Assembly (NCBI GenBank): GCA_041739085.1 | Contig: JBGSON010000014.1 | Location: 1 to 64,000 of the forward strand | Direction of reading: 5' to 3' | Length of the DNA: 64,000 nt | Source: JBGSON01 sp041739085 | GTDB lineage: Bacteria; Patescibacteriota; Gracilibacteria; CAIRYL01 | Notes under the pieces: model-generated | The model's database searches: none | Told to the model about the DNA's origin: nothing | Seen by the model: the letters and a program-made list of their open reading frames with translations, nothing else | Part shown: one piece after another, positions 1 through 8,506 of the stretch | Layout: every line of letters starts with the position of its first letter | Numbering within the stretch: position 1 is the first letter of the stretch | Program-made: the position numbers and the translations under genes

Positions 1-1
1 C

Positions 2-295
2 GGGAAAGAACTGGAAGAAATCTCCGCTGCCCTTCAGATAAAGGGGTATCCGCTCTACGGAAAGCATTATGTGAGGACTCCCCGTGGATTTCCGCACGAG
101 CATCCCCGTTCGGTATTTCTTCTCCATAACACGCTCTATTCCTGGATTGAATTTCCAACCAGGAGCATCGTCCATAAGAAAGATTTTTCTGATTTTGTTT
201 TTGCGCACCTCAAAGAGCTTCTTCCTCTCCACGAATGGCTCATGAAAGTCCTGAAACGGGTCGAGGAGAAGAAACACTCACAGAAATTTCTTTGA
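2..295 (+). CDS. DUF2461 family protein, C-terminal part (5' end outside window)
   Basis: The frame is open from the first bases of the window and ends at TGA. The visible 97 residues carry the typical end of DUF2461 (TIGR02453) proteins: a GYPLYGKHYVRTPRGF stretch followed by HEHPRS and a short hydrophobic run before a basic, helical tail. The biochemical function of the family is unknown. Only the C-terminal part is present because the gene begins upstream of position 1. Its last 60 bases lie within the longest possible reading frame of the next gene, which argues for a later start there. Confidence 0.75.
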   Translation, partial: GKELEEISAALQIKGYPLYGKHYVRTPRGFPHEHPRSVFLLHNTLYSWIEFPTRSIVHKKDFSDFVFAHLKELLPLHEWLMKVLKRVEEKKHSQKFL

Positions 296-312
296 CTTCC
301 GTCCCGAACGCA

Positions 313-1281
313 ATGCAGAATGGATTCTTATTTTTTGCCGCATTCTCCATGGGATTATCTGAGATCAGTCCAGGGTCATATCCAAAAAGCCCGGTCTGGA
401 TCGAGTTGAGGGGCATGGATGAACTGCCGTTGCAGTTCCAGGTGCTCACGAGACTCAGTTCCCTTCTCGCGGGGAACGGCATCAGGATCCATCCGCGGGA
501 TATGCAGGAACGCGGAGAAGACAAGGGCACGGTGGGGGTGGTTTTCATCGAGGTCCCGGTCCGTGCTTTGGGGCAGTCTCCGGGATCTGTCATCGAGGGG
601 ATAATGGCAAAACTCGCAACGATCACCGGAGTCGATGTTCACGAAGTGCCGGAAGGAGTAGTGGTCATCGATTCATCCGGACCGACAATTCTGGAGCAAA
701 GAAGTGGTGCGAAAAAACGAAATTGCTCCTCTCCCCCGATTCTTCCCGCGCCGCCGAAGCCATTATTCCCCGCTCTTCCCGTTCCGACTATCCCGCTCGA
801 TGACGGGTCTCCCCTCTTCCCTGCCGTAGAGCAGGAGAAACCTCTGGAAATGGTGGAAGAATCCACTGTTGAAATGGAGATTCCGACTGACGTGGAACCA
901 GTTGACGAAAATGAATCGGAGAAGATCCGGCTTATCGAAGCGATGGGATTTTCTTTTACCGGGATTGCCTTGAGCCGTGAAGGATTTATAGAAAAATGCG
1001 CCTCTGTCCCTGTTGGAACTGGGATCGCCTTTTTCCAGACGGTCACGCTGCCGCGAAGGATTCTCATGTTCAAGAGAGAGTTTGAACCGGGAACAGATTT
1101 TAAGCGCGAAGGCTGGAACCCTTCTATTTCTTTTTCCCTTTCGCGGGAATTGGACTCGTATTATGACCTGCTCCTGGATCGCACCATGTGTCTCCTGGTC
1201 AAGAGCATAGACCGGAGCGGCAAGATACAGGATCCCTACAACCTGTACAGCCGGAGCGATATCTCGGAGAAGCATTGGTAA
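313..1281 (+). CDS. Unknown protein, first of two tandem paralogs
   Basis: No known family is recognised. An upstream ATG at 235 would overlap the DUF2461 gene by 61 bp, so the ATG at 313 is preferred; no ribosome binding site decides it. The protein has three parts: an N-terminal region of about 120 residues beginning PVWIELRGMDELPLQF, a proline-rich linker (roughly residues 140-200, with PILPAPPKPLFPALPVP), and a C-terminal region of about 115 residues starting near MGFSFTGIALS. Both terminal regions align by eye with those of the next gene, so the two are diverged tandem copies. There is no signal peptide or membrane segment. A repeat element starts 44 bp after the stop. Confidence 0.6.
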   Translation: MQNGFLFFAAFSMGLSEISPGSYPKSPVWIELRGMDELPLQFQVLTRLSSLLAGNGIRIHPRDMQERGEDKGTVGVVFIEVPVRALGQSPGSVIEGIMAKLATITGVDVHEVPEGVVVIDSSGPTILEQRSGAKKRNCSSPPILPAPPKPLFPALPVPTIPLDDGSPLFPAVEQEKPLEMVEESTVEMEIPTDVEPVDENESEKIRLIEAMGFSFTGIALSREGFIEKCASVPVGTGIAFFQTVTLPRRILMFKREFEPGTDFKREGWNPSISFSLSRELDSYYDLLLDRTMCLLVKSIDRSGKIQDPYNLYSRSDISEKHW

Positions 1282-1325
1282 GATGTCATAGCAACATTTT
1301 TTGAGCGAAGTCTTTCGATGGAGAA

Positions 1326-1373
1326 GGAAGCTCAACGAAAATTTGGCCGCTCCAGTCGCGAGACGTAAGCGAG
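1326..1373 (+). repeat. Intergenic repeat element, copy 1
   Basis: A 14-base block GGAAGCTCAACGAA is followed after exactly 26 bases by TAAGCGAG. The same two blocks with the same 26-base spacing occur at 5961-6008, and 16 of the 26 spacer bases also agree. Around it, GCTCCA and TGGAG form an imperfect inverted repeat (about 1349-1378). Function unknown. Confidence 0.55.
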
Positions 1374-1464
1374 TGGAGAGACGAAGACCGGAATAATTTG
1401 TGAAAATAACTTTGACATTCCCTGGGAATCACGAAAAAATATTCCCTCCATTACAACACAGAAG

Positions 1465-2469
1465 ATGGCGGAATCTCCTTCACGAAATCCTGTTTTTTGG
1501 GAATGCACACGCTATGCGGATGAAACCCCGTTCACAGCGCATACGCTCAGCGCGTTCTGCGCTCGATTCTACCCATTCGGTGTAAAAATACTCCCCCGTT
1601 TTGGCGGCAGAGAAAATGATGCAGAGTCACCACCTACATCCATCATACTGGAAATATCCGAGCGTCTGCAGAGGGCGCGGGGAGAAGAAATTTTCAATGT
1701 TATCCGCAATCTGCTCAATGAATTGGCTGTCGAGTTTAAGGAACTTCTGGATATTTCTGATCCTTCCCGTCCGGACTCCTCGGTCATCGCCGCGGATGAT
1801 GAAAAAAAATGTGATGCAGTGCAGAAAAAACAGGGAGATGCCCTTAATGGCATGAAAACGCAGAAGGGCATGAAAGGAAGTCCAACGCGCACTCCCCTTC
1901 TACCAAAGACCGAAGCGCGGATAAAAAAACCGACTTCTCCTGAGCCGAAACCACCGCGACCGACAGGATCGGCTTCTCCTCTTCCAACCCGGGAAATAGT
2001 CCCGGGAGGAGAGATTCCATTGCCGGTCCAGGCTCATGGCACTGTGGAACCCCTGCGAGAAATGAGTCTCGACGAGGCGCTTCGTCTTCTCGGAGAAATT
2101 ACCGATGCTGATCGTGCAACTATTGCTTCCATGGAATCCCATGGATTTCATTTTTTCTCCCTTGCTCCAGATGAAGCGAGTTTTCGCGCCGCATGCTTAA
2201 AAACTCCCGATAATCTGGCCACGGCCAGGATTTTTCTCCATTCGCATCGGGAAGAAACTCTCATGCTTCATCGACATTTCCCGAATGCTGAAATGTTTCT
2301 GGACGAAGGGTGGAGTCCCATAGCCAAGGTACACCTTTCCCGGCCACTCAATGTATTCATAGCACGACACTCTCCCGAGATGGCATGGCTCTTCCTCAGA
2401 GCCGGCAACGCATTCGATCAGGGATCGGAGGATATGTTCGCCGCATATGAAAAGAGTTCCCTGACATAA
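1465..2469 (+). CDS. Unknown protein, second of two tandem paralogs
   Basis: No family is recognised. The arrangement matches the preceding gene. The N-terminal region (from PVFWECTRYADETPF) aligns with the neighbour's PVWIELRGMDELPLQF region. A basic, proline-rich linker follows (about residues 135-190, with KKPTSPEPKPPRP). The C-terminal region from about residue 215 contains MESHGFHFFSLAPDEASF, LHRHFPNAEMFLDEGWSP and HLSRPLNVF, matching the neighbour's MGFSFTGIALSREGF, FKREFEPGTDFKREGWNP and SLSRELDSY. Only the linker is unalignable. The protein looks soluble. The gene converges on queG, leaving 11 bp between the stops. Confidence 0.6.
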   Translation: MAESPSRNPVFWECTRYADETPFTAHTLSAFCARFYPFGVKILPRFGGRENDAESPPTSIILEISERLQRARGEEIFNVIRNLLNELAVEFKELLDISDPSRPDSSVIAADDEKKCDAVQKKQGDALNGMKTQKGMKGSPTRTPLLPKTEARIKKPTSPEPKPPRPTGSASPLPTREIVPGGEIPLPVQAHGTVEPLREMSLDEALRLLGEITDADRATIASMESHGFHFFSLAPDEASFRAACLKTPDNLATARIFLHSHREETLMLHRHFPNAEMFLDEGWSPIAKVHLSRPLNVFIARHSPEMAWLFLRAGNAFDQGSEDMFAAYEKSSLT

Positions 2470-2480
2470 AGGGAGTGAAA

Positions 2481-3461
2481 TCAGGAGTGAAAAGAATTGA
2501 ATACTGCGATGCGCGCGTTCCGCTGCAGTCCATTTCTCTTGATCCGCATCATCGGCGTGCCGGCATATGTGTCCAGAAATCCACCATCTGATTTTATTTC
2601 CAAGATCTCTGCAAGAGTATAGCTCTGACGCTTTTTTGCGGAAGTGAGATTGTTTTTCCATTCCTTTTCACGGGGCTTATTGTAAGGGCATACTTCCTGG
2701 CACGCGTCGCATCCAAAAATTCTCCGCCCAATGGATTTTTTAAACTCCTCTGGAATTTCACCTTTGTTTTCAATGGTGAGATAGGAGATGCATTTCCTGG
2801 AATCCACCATCCCCGCCCGGGAAAATGCGGATGTGGGACAGGCATCGAGACACCTTAAGCAGCTTCCGCATCCGAGGGAAAGAAACTTCGTCTCCTCATC
2901 ACTCCGCGGCTTCACCGGTATTTCGATTTTTGAAGCGATGAGTCCGAGGAGCACCCATGAACCCGCTGATCTCGTGATGAGACAGGAATTTTTTCCGATG
3001 AACCCGATTCCCGCTTTCACAGCCCACGCCCTTTCGAGTACCGGATGCGCGTCAACAGAAATCCGGAAGTCTTCCAGCGAGGCTTGATGAAAAGAATTCC
3101 GGACGAGATATTCGATGATCTTCTGGAGAAGCTTCTTTATGACCTTGTGATAATCCTTTCCGAGAGCATACCGGGCGACAATCCCCTCCCCTTCACTCCA
3201 CCCCTGGGATTGGAAGTACGGAAGCGCGAGAACAAGGACTGACTTCGTCCCGGGCAAGAATTTGGAAATATCCTTTCTCACTTCCTTCGTTTCTTCCATG
3301 TATTTCATGCTCCCGTGGAACCGCTTCCCGATCCACTCATCGAGGACCATGCCTTCTCTTTTCAAAGAGACATGCGCATCCGCTGATCCGATCTCGGAAA
3401 AACCGAGAGAGAATGCGAAGGACTCAAACCCTTCCCAGTCGAATTGTTTTGCCGTCCCCAT
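2481..3461 (-). CDS. queG: Epoxyqueuosine reductase QueG
   Basis: Reduces epoxyqueuosine to queuosine at the wobble position of tRNAs, using cobalamin and two [4Fe-4S] clusters, in the cytoplasm. The sequence shows the dicluster ferredoxin signature: C198, C201, C204 and C208 (CGSCLRCLDACPT), and C251, C254 and C258 (CDACQEVCPYN), with C224 between them. The active-site region around D137 (VDAHPVLER) and the GFIGKNSC segment are also present. At 326 residues it lacks the C-terminal HEAT-like extension of the roughly 380-residue E. coli enzyme. It is divergently placed from purN with about 40 bp between the starts. No other queuosine gene is in the window, so the substrate pathway cannot be judged here. 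Confidence 0.92.
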   Translation of the reverse strand: MGTAKQFDWEGFESFAFSLGFSEIGSADAHVSLKREGMVLDEWIGKRFHGSMKYMEETKEVRKDISKFLPGTKSVLVLALPYFQSQGWSEGEGIVARYALGKDYHKVIKKLLQKIIEYLVRNSFHQASLEDFRISVDAHPVLERAWAVKAGIGFIGKNSCLITRSAGSWVLLGLIASKIEIPVKPRSDEETKFLSLGCGSCLRCLDACPTSAFSRAGMVDSRKCISYLTIENKGEIPEEFKKSIGRRIFGCDACQEVCPYNKPREKEWKNNLTSAKKRQSYTLAEILEIKSDGGFLDTYAGTPMMRIKRNGLQRNARIAVFNSFHS

Positions 3462-3502
3462 GGATTTCTGAGAAAATGCCTCTGCATTTTGATGGATATT
3501 TC

Positions 3503-4120
3503 ATGAACGGAAAAGAGAAACTTCGGATCGCTGTCCTCGCCTCTACATCGGGCTCTGATCTTCCCGCAGTTTTTGCCATGGACAAAGAGAGGTTCCATTT
3601 TGTTTGTCTCATCACAAACAAGAGCGCCTGCGGAGCGAGGGAAAAGGCAAAATCTGCCGGAGTCCCCGATATCTACCTGGATTCCGCCGGAAAGACGCGG
3701 GAAGAATATGACGAAGAAATCCTGAGACTCCTCCGTGAAAATAGTATCGGACTCGTGCTCCTCATCGGCTGGATGAGGATCCTTTCAAAAAAACTCGTGG
3801 ACGAATATTTCGGAAAAATGATGAATGTCCATCCCTCTCTCCTTCCTGCGTTTGGCGGAGGCATGGATTTAAATGTGCATGAAGAAGTTCTGAAATCCGG
3901 AGTGAAGATCACGGGAGCGACCATTCATTTTGTCACGGAAGAAGCGGATTCCGGTCCGATCATCCTCCAGAAAACATGTGAAGTCGCGGACGACGACACT
4001 TCGGATACGCTCAAAGCAAAAGTCCAGAAACTGGAACAGGAGATGTTTCCGGAAGCGATCCGGCTCTTTGCGGATGGAAAAATAGAAATCAACGGGAATA
4101 GTGCCATTCTCAAAAAATAA
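3503..4120 (+). CDS. purN: Phosphoribosylglycinamide formyltransferase PurN
   Basis: Third step of de novo purine synthesis: transfers a formyl group from 10-formyltetrahydrofolate to GAR. The catalytic triad is visible as N and H in MMNVHPSLLPAF and as D in EEADSGPIILQ; GATIHFVTEE is the family signature. The start at 3503 gives 205 residues, the usual length. An in-frame ATG at 3476 is an alternative, and longer versions would run into queG. The phosphate-binding turn reads LASTSGSDL instead of the usual SGNGSNLQ type, a small divergence. No other purine gene is nearby. Confidence 0.9.
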   Translation: MNGKEKLRIAVLASTSGSDLPAVFAMDKERFHFVCLITNKSACGAREKAKSAGVPDIYLDSAGKTREEYDEEILRLLRENSIGLVLLIGWMRILSKKLVDEYFGKMMNVHPSLLPAFGGGMDLNVHEEVLKSGVKITGATIHFVTEEADSGPIILQKTCEVADDDTSDTLKAKVQKLEQEMFPEAIRLFADGKIEINGNSAILKK

Positions 4121-4126
4121 GAATCC

Positions 4127-4155
4127 TTGAAATCCCCATGAGTTCCCCCTACAAT
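4127..4155 (+). promoter_or_regulatory. Promoter of tRNA-Ser(UGA)
   Basis: TTGAAA, 17 bases, TACAAT: a near-consensus sigma-70 type promoter whose -10 ends 11 bases before the first base of the tRNA. Confidence 0.7.
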
Positions 4156-4166
4156 CTTTTTCGCGC

Positions 4167-4256
4167 GGAAGGGTGGCAGAGTGGTCGAATGCGACGGTCT
4201 TGAAAACCGTTAGGGCGGAAACGTCCTCGTGGGTTCGAATCCCACCCCTTCCGCCA
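4167..4256 (+). tRNA. tRNA-Ser(UGA)
   Basis: A 90-base class II tRNA with encoded CCA. The acceptor stem GGAAGGG pairs with CCCTTCC, the discriminator is G, the anticodon stem ACGGT/ACCGT closes a CTTGAAA loop (anticodon TGA, 4201-4203), the long variable arm expected of serine tRNAs is present, and the T arm is GTGGG-TTCGAAT-CCCAC. Confidence 0.95.
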
Positions 4257-4442
4257 CAGAAAAATGTTCTGCTCCCGACAAAGGAGGGAGCAGGTTATTT
4301 TTCTGGTGAAGATTTGAGAACCTTTAGGTTCGATAACGACGAACGAGTCCTCCGGAGTCTCGACTTGTCGGGACGAAGGATGGACGAGCGAGGAGGAACA
4401 ATTTGGAGCATCGCTCCAAATTGCATCCCACCCCTTCCGCCA
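4239..4442 (+). repeat. Direct repeat of the tRNA-Ser 3' end (att-like)
   Basis: The last 18 bases of the tRNA gene, ATCCCACCCCTTCCGCCA (4239-4256), recur exactly at 4425-4442, 186 bases downstream. Duplication of a tRNA 3' end is the usual trace of site-specific integration into a tRNA gene. No integrase lies between the copies, so this would be a scar or a very small element. Confidence 0.6.
4269..4304 (+). terminator. Rho-independent terminator after tRNA-Ser
   Basis: CTGCTCCC and GGGAGCAG form an 8-bp stem with a 9-base loop, followed by a T-rich run (GTTATTTTTC), 12 bases after the tRNA. Confidence 0.7.
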
Positions 4443-4540
4443 GATGAAAGAAGTTCCGCAGTGTGGGGCTTTTTTTTGTGCGGAACAAAAATTGACAGAG
4501 AAAGCGCTTCAAAGAATAATAGCACCTTCGAAACAAGTTT
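4305..4540. other. Hairpin-rich spacer between tRNA-Ser and the LpxC-like gene
   Basis: No convincing gene. It holds several short hairpins: GAACC/GGTTC at about 4318-4331, a perfect 9-bp stem ATTTGGAGC/GCTCCAAAT at 4401-4421 directly before the second tRNA 3'-end copy, and GTTCCGCA/TGCGGAAC at 4453-4486 enclosing a run of eight T. This cluster may be the remains of a small inserted element. Confidence 0.5.
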
Positions 4541-5404
4541 ATGAAACGAAGTTCAGAGAACGGATGTATTGAACGGACCGGCCACACTCCTTTCCTCTCC
4601 CACCGGGCGACCGTGCGCGCGCGTCCCCAGACGCGGGAGGAAAGGGTGAATGGGAAGAACACGCTCCTCTGCCGCTGGAATGGCAATGAAGAACCCGTGG
4701 CGGTCACTCCGGACAAGCTCACACTCTCCCGCGCTTTCCCCATTGTGAATCTCGTCGGAGAGCACCGGCGGAAGCTCCGGATGATCGAGCACTGGGCGGC
4801 GATCCCCATCCTCACGGGAGTCCCGACATTCCTGGAATTCACGGGGCGGAATACTCCGTATTCCACCTCCGCGCTCACCGACGTTGCCGCGCACATGGCG
4901 GAGCAGGAATGGGACGAACCGATCCCCTATCGTTCTCCGATCTGGTCGTTCGATTTCAGCGACGGGGACGCGTCCGTGCATATCCGTCCCCGACTGGAAA
5001 GGAACCTCATCGTGCACGGTCATTTTGATTTTCGGAAATGCCCCGGACTCAGCCACCTGGGGGAACAATCGGCAACCTTTGACTCAAAAACGAGTGACTT
5101 AAAAGAATTCACGGGAACACGGGTCCCGACTCCGCCGGATTCCCTGATCTCCCCCTTCATCCGTCTCCTCATGACATTCCGTTCAACGCTCCGGGAATGC
5201 GTTCTTCCCATGGGTGACGGAGAGAGGAGCGACCCGAACGAAGTCGCCCGGCACAAGATCCTCGATTTCCTAGGGCTCCTCAACATGGGGAATTTTTTCC
5301 TCTCTGCTGAGGTTTTTATCCATCGGGCAGGGCATCGCGTCCAGCTCGCGGCGATCCATGAGTTTTTGAGACAGCTAAAAACGGGAGAACAGGAACTCTG
5401 CTGA
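4541..5404 (+). CDS. LpxC-like zinc-dependent deacetylase, divergent
   Basis: The 287-residue protein appears to be a full-length distant relative of UDP-3-O-acyl-N-acetylglucosamine deacetylase. All catalytic landmarks of LpxC are at matching spacing: E83-H84 in MIEHWAAIPIL (general base and zinc ligand), H238 and D242 in RHKILD (zinc ligands), and H265 in HRAGH. Other LpxC-like stretches are the N-terminal HRATVRARP region, FSDGDASVHIRP, and HFDFRKCPGLSH at the place of the substrate-binding DFNHP segment. LpxC makes the committed step of lipid A synthesis in Gram-negative envelopes. No other lpx gene is in the window, so a different N-acetyl sugar substrate is possible. The start is the ATG at 4541; the gene ends in TGA. 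The motif reading is direct; the substrate is inference. Confidence 0.62.
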   Translation: MKRSSENGCIERTGHTPFLSHRATVRARPQTREERVNGKNTLLCRWNGNEEPVAVTPDKLTLSRAFPIVNLVGEHRRKLRMIEHWAAIPILTGVPTFLEFTGRNTPYSTSALTDVAAHMAEQEWDEPIPYRSPIWSFDFSDGDASVHIRPRLERNLIVHGHFDFRKCPGLSHLGEQSATFDSKTSDLKEFTGTRVPTPPDSLISPFIRLLMTFRSTLRECVLPMGDGERSDPNEVARHKILDFLGLLNMGNFFLSAEVFIHRAGHRVQLAAIHEFLRQLKTGEQELC

Positions 5405-5510
5405 TGCTGAAATGATGCGGCGGAAAAACTATAGGACCAAGATCGGAGATTTGGACGAGGAATGTGTTTTATGCGATATTAAGAATATAAATCTGATAGA
5501 AGATATCCTC

Positions 5511-5981
5511 ATGGATTCCTCAAAACTCTACTTTTTGGGCATTCGCTTCAAACATTGGTTTAAGGATACCGTCGCCACAAGGGGCAGGGTGGGACGAAAA
5601 GAATTTCTTGTGACTCAAACGATTCTTGTCGGCCTCCTCGTTGGCATCATTACTTTCCTTATATGGTCGGGCATGCACGGCGAAAAGGGATCTGCCATGA
5701 CGAGAGGCTATTACCTCGGCCCGCTGTGGATCATTCCCATGCTCCTCCCGTTCTGCAACGCCGCCCGGCGGCTACATGACATGAACAGGAGCGGCGGGTA
5801 TGTGTTCCTCTTTCTTGTCTTGTGGCTCCTGGGGTCTTACGTTCAATATCTGAGTTATATTTTGCTCTTTCTTCTCTACGTTTTGCCCGGAACAAAAGGG
5901 AAAAACAAATACGGAGAAGAGCCGTCCTCGCGTCTCCCATCGAAAACTACGGATTTAGAGGGAAGCTCAACGAATAATTAA
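5511..5981 (+). CDS. DUF805 family integral membrane protein
   Basis: DUF805 proteins are small four-helix inner-membrane proteins of unknown function. The family hallmarks are visible: GRVGRKEFL before the first helix, NAARRLHDMNRSGG between helices two and three, and PGTKGKNKYGEEP after the last helix. An in-frame ATG at 5412, just after the LpxC-like stop, would add 33 residues with no family similarity, so the ATG at 5511 is preferred. The last codons overlap a copy of an intergenic repeat (5961-6008), so the C-terminus appears to have been rewritten by that element. Confidence 0.8.
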   Translation: MDSSKLYFLGIRFKHWFKDTVATRGRVGRKEFLVTQTILVGLLVGIITFLIWSGMHGEKGSAMTRGYYLGPLWIIPMLLPFCNAARRLHDMNRSGGYVFLFLVLWLLGSYVQYLSYILLFLLYVLPGTKGKNKYGEEPSSRLPSKTTDLEGSSTNN

Positions 5982-6008
5982 CCGATCGAGACGGGTGACT
6001 TAAGCGAG
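5961..6008 (+). repeat. Intergenic repeat element, copy 2
   Basis: GGAAGCTCAACGAA, 26 bases, TAAGCGAG, the same blocks and spacing as at 1326-1373. This copy begins inside the 3' end of the DUF805 gene and sits at the left border of the AT-rich island. Confidence 0.55.
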
Positions 6009-6071
6009 CGATGGGGGATTTCCATAAAGTTTCAGCGACGAATGCAAATCGTTGCCACCAGCATTGGATAT

Positions 6072-8402
6072 TTATAACACCTTTATAAGATTCTTTAGTA
6101 TGTCCCATGCCAACTGAGCTTGCTCTTGATCAATGTTAGCACTTATTTTTCTTTGTTCTACTGCCGGGTGAATAAGATTTCTGTAAATTCTTAACGCATG
6201 AGATAAATGAAAAGACTGATCTCTTATAATATTTTCAGACTTAGCAACAAGTAGAAGCTCATCCATAGTCATTTCTGAAACCTTCCTCGATTTTGTTTGC
6301 TGCCCCTTTTCAATTTTATAAATCAAAATGCCTTTTCCTATTATTCTGTCCAAAAGCAAAGCCTCAATAATACTACCACTTAAAATAAAAACAGATTTAT
6401 ATGATTCTGTTATTAGGGCCAATACGCATTCTTTTAGATCTCTCTTCAGAATATCTTTAAGTTCTTCTGAAACAACAGTCTCTAATTGAGATATGAGACT
6501 TTCAGTATATCCTCTTGAATTCAGCTCAGAAAAGTTAATCTTTTCACCAATATCTAAAAGTGGCTTCTCTTCTTTTATCTCCTTTTGAACTTTTATGAGA
6601 TAGTCATCAATAAATGGATTTATTCGATAAACACTGATGGGGTTACTGCTAACTTGAGTTATGTATTTTTTTCGTAGGAATATATCTCTTAATTCCTCCG
6701 CTTTTTCTGGTTTTGCACAAAAGCATTGAGGTAACTGTTTCCATGGGCACATAATTAACCCGTTTTCACCTCTTTTCTCACTAAAACATTGCATTTTACT
6801 TTTGATGTAACCATTTTCAATTTTAAATTCCTCTAGTGCTTTGCTTAAATTTCTATTCTCCTCTGCATTATTTTTAATCCTCTCTTCAACTCTTTTAAGA
6901 TTCCTCCTTGCTGTTTCATCTTTTTCATCAAACTTTAATGCTATCTGGAAACATTCCTTGGACTTATCCAACAATCCCTTGCCTTCATGAATTAATCCCA
7001 AATTATTATATGCAGCAGAACTTTCATGATTATCTTCAAGATAGAGATTGTAGAATACTTCCGCTTCTTCAAGGTTTTTTAATTCATTATGAGCATATGC
7101 AATTTCAAATAGAATACTAGATCCTTCAAGTTGTTTTCTTAAAAAGCAATTAGAAATCTCAATGATTTCTTCGAATCTCTTTTCATTCATTAATCTTTGA
7201 ATTATCGCAACTAGAAGTGTTTTTGCATATTTCTTTTTTGAAGTATCAAACACCTCTTTCTGAATATTTTTTTTAAATCCACTAATAATCTTTGAAAAAG
7301 TACTGTCATTAGCCTTTTCTATAAAATCAAAATCTCGGTATTCTATATCCTTTTCAGAAGATTTTTGAATATATACCCAAGCAATTTCAAATGCTTCCCA
7401 TAAATCTCCTTTCCCGACATACGCATCATATAAACACTCAAATAGTTTGATACTGGAAGAATACTGAAGTGCATTTTTTAAGTCGGCAATGGTTTTTTCG
7501 TATTCCTTATTGCTATTTAAGTATCCATCTCGCATCTTGTGTATAGATTCTAGACCTTTTACTTTTGCTAAAACCTCTTTCTTGCGGGTGTTTTTTTTTA
7601 TTTTTTCTATAAATTTTAAAAAATATTTCTCAAAATCATATATCAGTGGGTTACTGTCTATCAAAAGATAGTCTCCATCCGTGTCTTCTTCAATATCCTG
7701 AAGAATATGAAAAGCCGACTTATTTTCTCCTAAAGTCAAATCACATAGTATATTCCCAAAATATGGAATGAAATTTAGGCGATGTTTTATATCATCATCT
7801 GATAATTTCTTGAATATTCTTTTTGCGGGTTGTGTTTTTCCAGCTTCATAATAAGCATATCCCAATATTAGCTTTAATAATGCTTTATTGTAACTAGTCG
7901 AAGAGAGCATTTTATTAATAGTCTTTATTGTAATTTCAAATTCTCCTACCTCAAAATATGTTATTGCCTTCGCTGCCAATATATAATCAGAACTAATGCC
8001 TTTTTCATCAATTTCTTTAAATATTTCCATTCTCTCTTCATTCGATGAACTACTTATAAGTGATTCATATATTTTATTTCCATTTGGAAATTTCTCTAAA
8101 CCTTTTCTTAAAACCCTCTTTTTATGATTTTTATTCTTCTCCAAGTTTGCCAATTCAACAAACGCCTCTTCGATTGAATTTTCTGCTTCAACGACGTAAC
8201 CAAAATATTCTTTAGCTTTTTCTTTATCCCCTACATCCCCAAGATAAAAATTGTAGATAATACCAAGATAATAATTAATAAGAGTTATTATTGGATCATT
8301 TGAGTATTTTTTGCTTAGCGTTATTAGCTGCTTCTCTGCCTCTGAGTGTTTGCCTTGTGTAAACAATTCCATTGCTGTATTTACCTCTTGAATTTCAGTC
8401 AT
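6072..8402 (-). CDS. TPR protein with Cys-rich segment and C-terminal HEPN-like domain
   Basis: A 776-residue protein in DNA visibly richer in A+T than its surroundings. The first two thirds are helical repeats; clear tetratricopeptide units lie around residues 430-510 (NNLGLIHEGKGLLDKSKECF). Around 538-570 is a short cysteine-containing segment (CFSEKRGENGLIMCPWK, then CFCAKPEKA). The last ~130 residues are a helical domain with SVFILSGSIIEALLLDRI and RIYRNLIHP near residue 741, which fits the R-X6-H pattern of HEPN domains and the DUF4145-like group. HEPN domains are common in RNases of abortive-infection and toxin systems. The RNase and defence role is inference; plain scaffolding is possible. 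No signal peptide or membrane segment. Confidence 0.6.
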   Translation of the reverse strand: MTEIQEVNTAMELFTQGKHSEAEKQLITLSKKYSNDPIITLINYYLGIIYNFYLGDVGDKEKAKEYFGYVVEAENSIEEAFVELANLEKNKNHKKRVLRKGLEKFPNGNKIYESLISSSSNEERMEIFKEIDEKGISSDYILAAKAITYFEVGEFEITIKTINKMLSSTSYNKALLKLILGYAYYEAGKTQPAKRIFKKLSDDDIKHRLNFIPYFGNILCDLTLGENKSAFHILQDIEEDTDGDYLLIDSNPLIYDFEKYFLKFIEKIKKNTRKKEVLAKVKGLESIHKMRDGYLNSNKEYEKTIADLKNALQYSSSIKLFECLYDAYVGKGDLWEAFEIAWVYIQKSSEKDIEYRDFDFIEKANDSTFSKIISGFKKNIQKEVFDTSKKKYAKTLLVAIIQRLMNEKRFEEIIEISNCFLRKQLEGSSILFEIAYAHNELKNLEEAEVFYNLYLEDNHESSAAYNNLGLIHEGKGLLDKSKECFQIALKFDEKDETARRNLKRVEERIKNNAEENRNLSKALEEFKIENGYIKSKMQCFSEKRGENGLIMCPWKQLPQCFCAKPEKAEELRDIFLRKKYITQVSSNPISVYRINPFIDDYLIKVQKEIKEEKPLLDIGEKINFSELNSRGYTESLISQLETVVSEELKDILKRDLKECVLALITESYKSVFILSGSIIEALLLDRIIGKGILIYKIEKGQQTKSRKVSEMTMDELLLVAKSENIIRDQSFHLSHALRIYRNLIHPAVEQRKISANIDQEQAQLAWDILKNLIKVL

Positions 8403-8506
8403 TTCTAAACGGAGAGAATATCAAAATACTACCATATGAAGTCAAAATTAAAGATAACAATTAAGGATCTTAACCAAATCATGTGTCCCTTCGCCCCACT
8501 GCTCGA

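Noticed and set aside
763..1335. 190-codon minus-strand frame opposite the first paralog
   Set aside because: Antisense shadow of a gene whose paralog supports the plus-strand reading.
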